64,000 nucleotides of DNA from Hermetia illucens (taxonomy: Eukaryota > Arthropoda > Insecta > Diptera > Stratiomyidae), in the NCBI RefSeq assembly GCF_905115235.1, contig NC_051854.1, positions 23,162,001 to 23,226,000 on the forward strand, in the 5' to 3' direction. Below are positions 34,151 to 44,499 of this stretch, one piece after another. Position 1 is the stretch's first letter. The number at the start of each line of letters is the position of its first letter. A program made the position numbers and the translations under genes. Below the pieces are notes generated by a model. The model made no database searches. It was not told where the DNA came from and was given only the letters and a program-made list of their open reading frames with translations.

Positions 34151-35734
34151 TTATAAAAAGTTAATTCGAATTCTAATCACTTTCGGTTTCATCTTCTGGA
34201 TCGCACGTCTTTTTATCAAATGAAAAGGCTACGACTAAAAGAAAGGCAGGCCCCTCGACACTGTATCAGCGTATTCAAAAACAACAATGGCACGAAGTAC
34301 ATATCCAACCAGATCCTTTGCGAAATCTGCTGAGCACTACGCACCGTTAGCTTCCTTGCCGGATTAACGGTAAATTTCCTTGAGAGGGGTCTACCACACA
34401 TTAACCCGGTAGCTTCCGAGTGTCAGGAGATTAAGATGAGCGAGGAAAACCTCCTCGGGTCGAACCTTCATCCCATAAATCCGCAATTCCTATCTAATGT
34501 GATAACGGTCTTTTCGACAGGGAAGGTACACAGGTCGCTACCCTTGCACTCAATACATTCCTTCATCAAAGAAGACAAAGGGCTCATGCCATTCATAAAT
34601 CACCTTCCCTCCCCAATACAGCAACTCGGCTACTCGAATTTACCAGCTTTATTCGTAGAAAACTACTCGGACACTCTGGATGCGCTACTCGAACCTATGA
34701 GTGTTTACTGCCGGAAGCCTTGACTAGTTCAGAAGTTTGCTAATGAGAATCTATTGTCGACAAACATCTTGACACATAGGGAACTCAGTCGAACATAACT
34801 TTTTTAATTTGCTGATAATAATGCAAACTGGGGTAAAGTAAATGTGACAAGATCTAGAGTGTTGAGAAAACTAAACATCACGGATGTCAATCCCAACACC
34901 CACTAGTCCGAATTGAACAACCACGCTAAGGCAACCTCTCTTATTACGGATACTCAGAAGGCATCAGTTGAATCTACTGCGCTGGTCACTTGAAGCCCAA
35001 CTGATCTTGTCGCAGGCCGTGTCCTTGAACTATGTACTAATCTACCAATGACAAGGCAGTAATACTCCCTCGAATCACTATTATGATATTACCTTTATGG
35101 TGCTTCCCCAGGACCCCAGGAGTCTCCTTTTCCTCCATTTTGAAAATTTCCATTAGTGAGTAGCATTACACTGCAATTCATTCTAAGTCGGCACTCCGCT
35201 GTCAATATCCTGTCTGAAACCGATTCCGGTATTATGAGGGCGCTTTTGTGATTGTCGTTAGGTTAGCTTTTAGGAGACTATACATAGTATGTATGATAGT
35301 ATAGTATAGTAAAAAGGGCCGAAGTGCTCTTCAGAATCGCACTAGCACTAGGCAGAGGAAATAATCTGGAGTTATCATTACCGATCGAAAAGTGAACACC
35401 TACGCCAAAAACCAACCCTAATCTACAAAACCAGCATTTGGGAGGGATACATGTTGTGTCCGAAACACGTGTCTTTAATCCTTAAATAAAATCTATAGTT
35501 AAACTGGAAACTTTTCCTTTGAATAGTTTTACTCAATCCTAATCCTTTTACGTAGTTGCAGAAAAGTAACGAATCAATAGTGAAAAGAAACATGGAAGTT
35601 CACAAGTTATTAGCCTACAAACGAGACGATGAATACCTCTTTTTTGAGTGTTTTGTGAATAATCATTTCATGATTATAACTGGGAAAAAATATTATCTGT
35701 CCAATATTTTTGCTACTCGCAGTTGATAACATTC
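34151..35734. other. Intergenic DNA, mostly unassigned
   Basis: A 95-codon plus frame (34436-34723) has no recognisable domain. At 34810-34900 'NANWGKVNVTRSRVLRKLNI' faintly resembles a Jockey-type endonuclease. The rest shows nothing. Confidence 0.35.
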
Positions 35735-36830
35735 ATCATCATTATCAACGGCGCAATACACCAGGTCCACAAATTCGATATCTCTAAAAGCTATTCTGGT
35801 GTCCTCACCTGCCGCATCTTTCCATCTGAGGCGAGGTCTGTTAAGTCTTCTTTTTCTGCCATAGATATTGCCCTTATAGACTTTCCGGGTGGGATCATCT
35901 TCATGCGTACGGATTAGGTGACCCACCCAGATTTTATTCACAACCAATCGATCGTGGTATCGTTCATAAATTTCATCATGTAGGGGGCCAACAATTCTTC
36001 GGAAGATTCTTTTCTCGAACGTGGCCAAGAGTTCACAATTTTTCTTGGTAAGGACCCACGTCTCCGAGGACTACCTAAGGATTGGAAAAATCATAGTTTT
36101 GTATAGTAAGAGCTTTGACCCTATAGTGAGACGTTTCGGGGAAACAGTTTTCGTAAGCTGAATTATCTTTTGTGGTTTTCGATCCTAGATAGGAGAAATT
36201 TTCAACGGTTTCAAAGTTGTAGTCTCCTATCTTTATTGCTTTCATTTGACAAATGCGATTCGATGTTGTTGGTTCTTTGGTTTTTGGCGCTGACGTTGCC
36301 ACCACCCATTAATGTGCAGCCCAAGATCTTGCGGTGCCTGCTCGATCCGGATGAAGATAGACTGTACATCTCGGGTTATTCTTCCCATAATGTCAATATC
36401 GTCAGTCTAGGCCAGTAGTTGGATGGATTTGAAGAAGATGGTGCCTGTTGCATTAACACCTGCATCGCGGATCACTTTTTCCGGGACCAAGTTAAAGAGG
36501 ACGCATGATAGGGCATCCCCTTGTCTTAGACCATTGTTGATGTTAGATAGTCTCCAGAATGATCCTGCCGCTTTTATCTGGCCCCGAAAATTGGTCAGGA
36601 TCTGCCTAGTCATTCTTATCAATTTGGTCGGGATACCGAATTCGTTCATGGCTGTGTACAATTTTATCCTGGCTACGCTATCATAGGCGGCTTTAAAGTC
36701 GATGAAAAGATGGTGCAATTGATGTTCATATTCCAACAGTTTTTTCAGGGCATATCGCAGAGAGAAAATATGACCGGTTGCTGATTTGCCTGGAGTGAAA
36801 CCTCTTTCGTATGCTCTCTAGGTGGAAACC
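35735..36830 (-). mobile_element. Family A RTE-like LINE, 5'-truncated copy
   Basis: 3' end at about 35735 ('catcatcattatcaacggcg'). Minus frames read 'MEYEHQLHHLFIDFKAAYDS', 'LRQGDALSCVLFNLVPEKVI', 'IKIGDYNFETVENFSYLGSK', 'FEKRIFRRIVGPLHDEIYER' and 'YGRKRRLNRPRLRWKDAAGE'. Retains RT N-terminus through 3' end in order, with some internal loss around the YADD region. It faces the family A copy at 37147-39920 in inverted orientation. Confidence 0.82.
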
Positions 36831-36879
36831 CAAATTATTGATACCAAGGGATAACATGACAACGAAATTTCACTTCGAT

Positions 36880-37140
36880 AAGAAGTTTGAAACACATTGA
36901 CAAGGCAAACTAGGAGAGCGTAGCTGTGATATACGGCTTAAACCAGCAACTGATTACCTGGTACACTGACGAATCTCTCACAGCGGAATGAGTGGCTGCA
37001 GGGGAGTCCAAGGAAAATGTACTTGGAGCCAATGGGTAAGCACACTAACATATTCCAGGCGGAAATATTCACAATAGACAGATGCGCCTCCTTTAATCTC
37101 CAAAGGAACACCGACTATAAAACCGTCATAATGTCAATAT
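36880..37140 (+). mobile_element. RNase H fragment of a LOA/I-group LINE
   Basis: Reads 'WYTDESL', then shifted 'KYTNIFQAEIFTIDRCASFN' and 'NLQRNTDYKTVIMS', i.e. the Asp and Glu of the RNase H active site region. Lies between two family A copies. Confidence 0.6.
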
Positions 37141-37146
37141 GAACTT

Positions 37147-39920
37147 ATGGAAAAGGACCATTGGGATTTAGGACTAACCGATCATCTTAAGCAAACGAAA
37201 AGTATAATTTACAATACTTATGTCCAATATAATGTTGATGTAATAGCGTTGCAAGAGATGTGCTATAAAGGGGCCGGTTTCCTGGAGAAGAGCCACTACA
37301 CCATATATTATAGCGGCCATCCATGTGCTCGGAGTAGGTTTCTTAGTCAGCCAAAAAATGCAACCTGCTGTTATCGGCTTTCAAAATATACGCAGAAGGT
37401 TATGTACTCTGCGTTTACGAGGCAAATTTAGAAATATAAGCCTCATAAAAGTTGACGCCCCTGCAGAGGTGACTGCAGAGTCGGAGAAGGATACCTTCTA
37501 CGAGGCAATTGAACGGATCCTCGGAGCCCCTCCCAAGTATGATATCATACTTGGAGATTTCAACAGTCAAGAAGGGATGGAGTCCGTATTCAGGCGGTCG
37601 GTCGCTTCCCATAGCTTACATAGGGATACCAATGATAACGAGCTGCGCATTATTCAGTTAACAGTATCACAAGAAATGGTTGTTGGAAGTACCTGGTTCG
37701 GGCGGAAAGTGGTCCAGAAATATATGACGGGATCACTTTCAACCAAATTGACCACGTGCTGATTGAACGCCGCCACCTCTCAGCCTTGATGAATGTCAGA
37801 ACATATAGAGGGGCCAATATAGACTCGGATCACTATCTCGTTGGCATAGTGCTTCGGGCTCGAATTACAACACCACCTATAATCCCTTCTGACAATCAGG
37901 TGAGAGTGAATACTGAAGCCATTCACAGCACACCTCTCCGTAATACCTATAAGGAGGAAATGGATGCCGCAATATCCACAGTTAACAGATGTCCTGGAGA
38001 TAAAGCATCAACAAATGATCTTCACAACCACCTGAAAAACGTTATCATTGATACGACCACAAACATACTTGGCCCTAGCCGCAAGAGAAGTCGGAACGGC
38101 TGGTTCGACGATGACATTAAGCTAGCAAAAGAACGGATGAATGCTTCATACCGAATAATGTTGCGTTCTTAAAGAACAGGGGTACGCGTAGAGACCTATC
38201 ATGAACTCCTTCGAGCGGAGAAGCAACTTCACAGACGGACAAAAGAAGCCTGGGAGAACCAACAGGTCTGTGAATTCTAAAATTACAGAGAGCAACTGCA
38301 CCAGGCGCACAAGTTTTACCAACGAGTCAGCAGGATTAAACCTTATATACCACGATGCTCATCCAGCCAAGACAAAGAAAGAAATCTGTTCTCCGACAGA
38401 ATGGGTATATTGCAACGATGGGTTAAGTATTTTGATGAATTTCTTTACTCGCCAAAAATATTGGCGACCAATTACACTAAGCGGTTCATCAACTTATGCT
38501 CAAGGTGTAGGATAGCGAATCAATGTCTGACGACTGACAACGGGGCATTATCTATCCCATATATAAAAAGGAGGATATCACGCAGTGCAGCAATTATAGA
38601 GGTATCACGTTGCTGAGTACCATCCATAAGATATTCTCCACTATCTTGCTAGGTCTGATAGCCCCATACGCCCAGAAAATCATTGGCCCATATCAAAGAG
38701 GCTTCAACTCCAGGCAAATCAGCAGCAGATCAGATTTTCTCTGTGCCGCATGATGATGGAAAAACTGTTGGAATATGGCCACCAGTTGCACCATCTTTTC
38801 ATCGAATTTAAAGCGGCCAATGAGAGCATAGCCAGGGTAAAACTGTGCAGAACCATGGGAGATTTCGGTATCCCAACGAAATTGATAAGAATAACTAGGC
38901 TGACCCTGACCATGTGCGAGACCAGATAGAAGCAGCAGGATCACTGTCGAGACCATTAAATATCAACAACGGTCTAAGACAAGGGGATGCCATATCATGG
39001 GTCCTTTTCCATCTGATACCCTAAAGAAAGTGATTCGCGATGCAGATGTAAATATGGGAGGCACCATCCTTTTTAAGTCCACCCACGATATTGACGTTAT
39101 GGGAAGAACAACCCGAGATGTACAGTCTACCTTCATCCAGATCGAGTAAACGGCGCGAGATCTCGGGCTGCACGTTAATGAAGGCAAGACGAAGTACAAG
39201 GTGGCAACATCAGCGCCAAAAACCAAAGAACCAACATCATTGGATCCCACTGGTCAAAGGAAAACAATAAAGATAGGAGACTACAACTTTGAGACCGTTG
39301 AAAATTTCTCCTATCTAGGGTCGAGACAACCGATAACAGCTATGACGATGAAATCCGCGCACAGTTGTTGGCTGCGGACAGAACCTATTTCAACTTACAA
39401 AAACTGTTTCGCACGAAACGTCTTACTATAGGGTCAAAGCTTTTACTGCACAAGACTATAATCTTGCCAGTCCTTATGTATTGCTCGGAAACCTGGGTTC
39501 TTAGCAAAAAAAGTACGAACTCTTGACGGCGTTCGAGAGAAGAATCCTCCGAAGAATTTTTGGCTCCCTACATAAGGATGGACGATTCCGGAGCCTAAAT
39601 AACGACGAAATCTATAAGCGATACCATGACCGTCAGGTTGTGGATAAAATTCGGCTCAATAGATTACGGTGGGCGGGTCACTCAATCCGTATGGATGAGG
39701 ATGATCCAGCCCGGAAAGTCTATAAGGAAAATATCTATAGTAGAAAAAGAAGAAGAGGCAGACCGTGCCTGGAATTGAGCAATGGCGTAGGTGAGGACGC
39801 CAGACAGCTTTTAGGGATATCGAATTGGTGTACCCCGGCGGCCGGGGTGTCTGCAGTTCCTTACTAAGGCAGGCCTAGACCTGATACCGACTGTTGCGCC
39901 GTTGATGATGATGAAGACTA
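37147..39920 (+). mobile_element. Family A RTE-like LINE, most complete copy
   Basis: Endonuclease: 'YNVDVIALQEMCYKGAGFLE' (37230), 'YDIILGDFNSQEGME' (37540) and 'YRGANIDSDHYLVGIVLRAR' (37800). Linker: 'RSRNGWFDDDIKLAKERMNA'. RT: 'CSNYRGITLL' near 38600, 'YGHQLHHLFIEFKAANESIA' (38780), 'GRTTRDVQSTFIQIE' (39110), '[20 protein letters not shown]' (39180), 'IKIGDYNFETVENFSYLGSR'. C-terminus: 'TAFERRILRRIFGSLHKDGR' and 'YSRKRRRGRPCLELSNGVGE'. The 3' end 'ctgttgcgccgttgatgatgatg' is at 39920. At about 2.8 kb it spans endonuclease to tail, with several frameshifts and a small loss around the YADD box, so it is not active. Confidence 0.88.
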
Positions 39921-40120
39921 TTAAATTTATTTCGGTAACGTTTATTTGAAAGAATATGAAGTGCAACCCAGAACAAGTTTATATTATAAACCTAACATCT
40001 AGTAGATAACATTGAATAGAAGCAAGCAATAAAAGGCCAGAAGTAGCAAGTAGAGAAAGCGCCGACCAAATATGACTCAATAGTCAGTACGGCTGCATTG
40101 TGGTGAAAGTTGTGATGCTT

Positions 40121-40514
40121 TTAAGGTTGTAATGGTGGTCCATTCCGTTCATTTAATTGAGCGGGTGGTGATTTTGGGGGTCCATCAGGCGGACCTTGGG
40201 GTGATCTAGCGGCACGATGCAATAAACCAGAAAATGATAACTTCTGATTTGAGATTTGGGATTGCAAATAATCGTCTCCTGGAACCACTGGTGCTGCTCC
40301 ATTTTCTTTAATTGCAGCGCGTTTCACAATAATTTGTTTGAATGCTGATTGATTTTCACCTGCACTTTTAGGAGGCTCGTGTGTTTGAGCCAAAACATGG
40401 TCCTGGAAAATTAATCAAATTGTTATAAGGCTCAATAAAAGTATATAACTGCTAAAATACTGCAAAGATAACTCCACAGAATACTAAAAAGATCCAGAGC
40501 CGTCTAGCTTCCAT
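40121..40514 (-). CDS. Small secreted protein, paralogue 2 (unknown family)
   Basis: Minus-strand exons 40514-40461 and 40402-40121 with a 58-bp phase-0 intron give 111 residues. Exon 1 encodes the signal peptide ('MEARRLWIFLVFCGVIFA') and the mature chain starts 'DHVLAQTHEPP'. It has no Cys, a Lys-Arg site in 'IIVKRAAI', then 'SGLLHRAARSPQGPPDG' and a proline-rich C-terminus ('NERNGPPLQP'). Compared with paralogue 1 the middle differs and the histidine-rich tail is missing, but 'GE.QS......I.KRAAI', 'LL.R.ARSPQ' and 'NER' align. A canonical TATA box and initiator precede it and a 16-bp upstream block is shared with paralogue 1. Function unknown; proline-rich secreted peptide or peptide precursor are possible. 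Confidence 0.75.
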
Positions 40515-40551
40515 TGTACAAATGTTCTCTGAATTGAAAATGTCAGTACTA

Positions 40552-40586
40552 TCTGAATATTCCATAGTTATCCAGTGCTATTTATA
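40552..40586 (-). promoter_or_regulatory. TATA box and initiator of secreted-protein gene 2
   Basis: Minus strand: TATAAATAG at 40586-40578, a consensus TATA box, and 'ttcaga' (arthropod initiator TCAGT-like) with its A 32 bp downstream at about 40554; the ATG follows about 40 bp later. Confidence 0.7.
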
Positions 40587-40709
40587 CTAGAATCACATTT
40601 GACGAGATCGATTTATCTATTGTCTTTCACAAGTTACTTGTCGCAAAAAAGATTATAATTATCGCTATTAAATATTCCCTTCACGAGCAATTTTCGAATA
40701 GATGTGAAC

Positions 40710-40725
40710 GATAAAAATTAATTGT
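40710..40725. promoter_or_regulatory. 16-bp block shared upstream of both secreted-protein genes
   Basis: 'gataaaaattaattgt' here (196 bp before the ATG) is identical to 32803-32818 (160 bp before the ATG of paralogue 1). Flanks are also similar ('aatagat' before it, 'aattaatattgt'/'gattaatactgt' after it). Either a conserved regulatory site or simply the duplicated flank. Confidence 0.5.
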
Positions 40726-40789
40726 GGTTATAAAAAGATTGAATCAGATTAATACTGTTCTTCTGTATGAAAAATTATGGGAATTTCAT

Positions 40790-42229
40790 ATGTCCTCCGA
40801 TCTTAACAACGAGCTAGAGTCATTGAGAATCATTAGAATATAATCAGATACCAAATTAATTAAATTTAACATAGGTAACTGTACCTCCTTTTCCATGTTT
40901 GTACATGGGGTGTAAAGATAAAAGATTTCAGCATTTGATTTTGGAGAAAACATTTGTTTTACGGTAGATGTAGCAAATTTAGCGAGCAGATGGTTCTCTA
41001 AATACATTCAGGAGTGCTGTGGTATAACAAGGAAGTCAATGGGCATTGGAAATGTTTTCCAGGATATCTAGAGACATTATTATGTGGCGAAGCGAATCAG
41101 TTGCATTCAGGAAACGCAGAGTCCCTTCTGTCAAGGATCTCCGTGATCTCCAAATGAGTCTCACGAAAATACTTTGAAGAGATCTCAATCAATACAAGAT
41201 TGTTCATAAGAATACATATTATCCTCTTCAAAATAATCCCCCATGTTTGATCCAATCCTTGAAACACCCGAGCCACCTTCTGAATGAATGAAAAAAATCG
41301 TGTGGTGCTTAATAGGGACTATCCCCTGAGAAACAACGAGGTACCCCAAATTCAGGGGGACATTGAAAAAAACTCATTCAAACAGCGTTATGCAACACAT
41401 CAACAAGGATGTCGATAGGCAACAGGCACCAAGGATAAATGGGACGAACCTCTACAACAACTATTCTGGCCCGTTTATTACTTACCACAAGTGGGCCATC
41501 CTACAGAAGAAGAAACAAAAACAACTAACGAAGGTTGAGGGCGTAGAGCTTCAGCCTCTCAATTTTTACGCTATGAGTGCGAATCCTAATCGTCATGGAT
41601 ACCTGCGTTTGTCTCGTTGCTGTGAGCTTATCACTTGCACAGCATCAAGTGTGATGATAATGAAACTGAAGGACAGTCTCATCGCTGTACTCCACTAAGG
41701 AGTGGACACACTAAAGAGCAGCAACATGGTGAAATGGATGGGAGGGCAAACCAAGTGAATCTTTGGGCAATGAAGGAAATAAAGCAGCCGCAAAACGAGG
41801 AAAAGCTCAATCGGATGACCGATGAAAAGAAATACGTTCCTATTCACCCAACCCGTAAGTGACCCCATCCCTCGCCGAACATTGAAACTGGCAAAGAAAT
41901 TCCGAACCAAGTAAAAAGGGAAAGGGTTTAATCTAAGACGCCACTGATCGACGATTCTGAAACAGCCATCAAACGACCGAAGAGTAAAAACATCCTGGAG
42001 GTAACACACATAATCGATTAGCACACCAGGGGAAACCTACAGGGAAGTGCAAGTCCTTCTAGGAGGCCGTAGTGCTGTAAAAGTGTCCATGAGAAAAATT
42101 GCGCGCTGAACAAAACAAGCTGGTGCAAAATGCTATTATATCTAAGGTGTGGAGGGTTGAATCTCTTCTTGGGCTCAAGTTTACCAGTAGCTGTTGGGAT
42201 GTTTAAAACATTTCTTCTCTATTGTTCTG
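40790..42229. other. Intergenic DNA, unassigned
   Basis: A 111-codon plus frame (41363-41698) contains 'LYNNYSGPFITYHKW', which faintly recalls ORF1 of I/R1-group LINEs, but this is too weak to call. No gene seen. Confidence 0.35.
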
Positions 42230-44110
42230 TGTCAACTTCCCTTGGGCGATCTATCCGTCCATCATCTTGGGAAGGGGGATTCCACTGCATAACTTCGCAA
42301 TATAGCGCATATAGCAACACAAAAAGGATACTAGCATCAGCATAATCTTGCTGATAACTGATGATAACTGCATTCCCATATTTTAGACAAGGTAGTAAAA
42401 GCGGATGCGTTGGGCGGCACACAGTTCGGTGTCACCGTGGGCAGAAACCACGCTTCCTAGATATACAAATTGATCGATGCCTCCGACACTCTGCCCATTA
42501 ATGCAGATAGGAAGAGTGCGATGACCCGTCAGACTGAGAACCTTGGTATTGGTGGTGTTTATTTGCAGTTCAAGTCAACTTGCTTCTCTTTCCAAATACA
42601 GAGCCTTGACCAAGGTCCATGACCCGGCGAGAGAACAAACATATATCATCAGTGTAATCGAGGTGTTTGAGGGAAGACGTCATCTTCTATTGAACTCCTC
42701 CACTTCCTCCCAGCAAAATAGCATGCAGAACGTCATCGATAACAAAATGAAATTAAATCGAAGACAAGATGTAAGCCTGGCGGATTCCGCTTTGAATATC
42801 AAAATCCGCTGAGATTTTACCTGGGTGCAGCACGTAGCATTGTGCGTCAGCATATGTCGCTCTGATAACAGCTGTTAGTTTCTCCGAAATGCCTTTTCTG
42901 CAAAGAGCATGCCAGGTGCACTCTCCTTTCACACTATTGAAAACTTTCTAAAAATCGATTGAGGGTAAGTGAAGCGAAGATCTGTTCTTAACGATCATCC
43001 CGTTCTTTCACTCTCTGGGAAAGGTCTCGATTCCCAAGAATTCCGTACGAGTGGAAGCAGCTGATCTGCAGTAAGTGCAGATGCAGCGATAAATAATTCC
43101 GCGGGGAGCAAGTGTTTCTACTCCATTTAAAACCATTGATGGCTGAAATGATTTCTCTGTTGCTTGGAGCAATAGTCCGTATCCGGGTGTTACGGTGACT
43201 ATTCATTTCATCCACAAGAGGGGGAACCCCAAAGGATGTGATACGGCTAAAAACCGTGGTGAAGTGTTCTTTCCACCTCTTCAGTTGCTCCTCATTGTGA
43301 GAGAGAAATCAACCATTAACATCCTTCACATGACCATCGACAGATTTACGACAACATGCAAGTTCTTTCGTGGTGCGATGTACACTTCTGAAATCATTCC
43401 GTTTCCCTTGACCAGCGGAAAAACAAATTCCCTCTTGTTACGGCACACACTAAGTTGAACTTCTCAGGATTTCTCTTGGAATCGGAGTTCGAACGCATCA
43501 CGCCCACTATCACTCGCAACGGCCAATAGAGCCTTCTGTTCATTGATCTGCTTCCACGATTCCGCAGTTAGCCAGACCTGACACCCCTTCGGAACACGAT
43601 CGACCATCTGCGTAGCACTCGAGAAAAAAGCATTTTTGATAGCGGTCCAAGGCTCATCATTATTCTCAGGTTGGTTACTCAGCGTATTTGCTGTCCGATC
43701 TGGAAAATAGTTCACCTACTGTCGAGCAACAGCTGGATCATATAAGTTGTCGATATTGAATTTGGGAAGTTGCAGCCTTCCAACACTGCAAGAAGTGGCG
43801 GATGCAAAGTGCAAGCGAACGCAAGCGACCATCAGATTCGTGGGAGATGTCAGCACCTCTCTTGTTACACCTATAAAGGAGAAAACTTCTAAATCTACTT
43901 CTGATGGCAAAATGGTCGATCTGATTGCTTGTACAGTGTCGGTAAGTTGAAATTCAATTGACCTTATGGTAAGCTCTGTGTTCGAATAATGTGCCACTAA
44001 TGACGAGGCGGTGGGAATTGTAAAAATTCAGAAACCTCCCAACATTATCGTTACGGTCGCCAAGACCATGCTTCCCATCACATGTCCGAGCAAAGGGTTG
44101 TCAGAGCCTT
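42230..44110 (-). mobile_element. Family B RTE/SR2-like LINE, deleted copy
   Basis: In minus-strand order: endonuclease end and adjoining linker (44110-43716, 43715-43464, with 'AIKNAFFSSATQMVDRVPKG' and 'CQVWLTAESWKQINEQKALL'), the post-linker region (43215-42988, 'MDEMNSHRNTRIRTIAPSNR'), then RT pieces and the 3' part near 42540-42290 corresponding to 'LSLTGHRTLPICINGQS' and 'QFVYLGS'. RT motifs occur in several frames and parts are missing. Confidence 0.72.
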
Positions 44111-44499
44111 TAGGAAGTCTCCAATGAACTACGTGTAAATGCTCGTAGAAAGGATCCTTCTCCACTATATTGGAAGTCTATGTTGATACATAACACTGTA
44201 CAATTGTGATGTTCGTTAATCTTAACCGGACCCTTGACGTCAGAATCCTGTCAGAAATCGGCTCCAAGGTCAAGAGCAAGGCATGCTCACTAGCCTTTCC
44301 TAGGTGTCAGTAAAATTAGCAAATGGTCATTCACCAAATCTGAAAATAAAATACCCTCTCTATATCTCTTCCCATACGCTACGATGAGATCTACTTGATG
44401 AGCCCTCGCTCAGTAAAACCGATAATTTAGAAAAGGTGTATTACAAACCAGATAACACAAATGGAAGCGCTACAAACGAAAAACACTGTTTAAGATGGG

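Noticed and set aside
34436-34723. 95-codon plus frame between LINE pieces
   Set aside because: No homology seen, no splice or promoter context; likely chance.
41363-41698. 111-codon plus frame considered as LINE ORF1 or gag-like
   Set aside because: Similarity limited to 'YSGPFITY'-like residues; no zinc knuckles or neighbouring RT.
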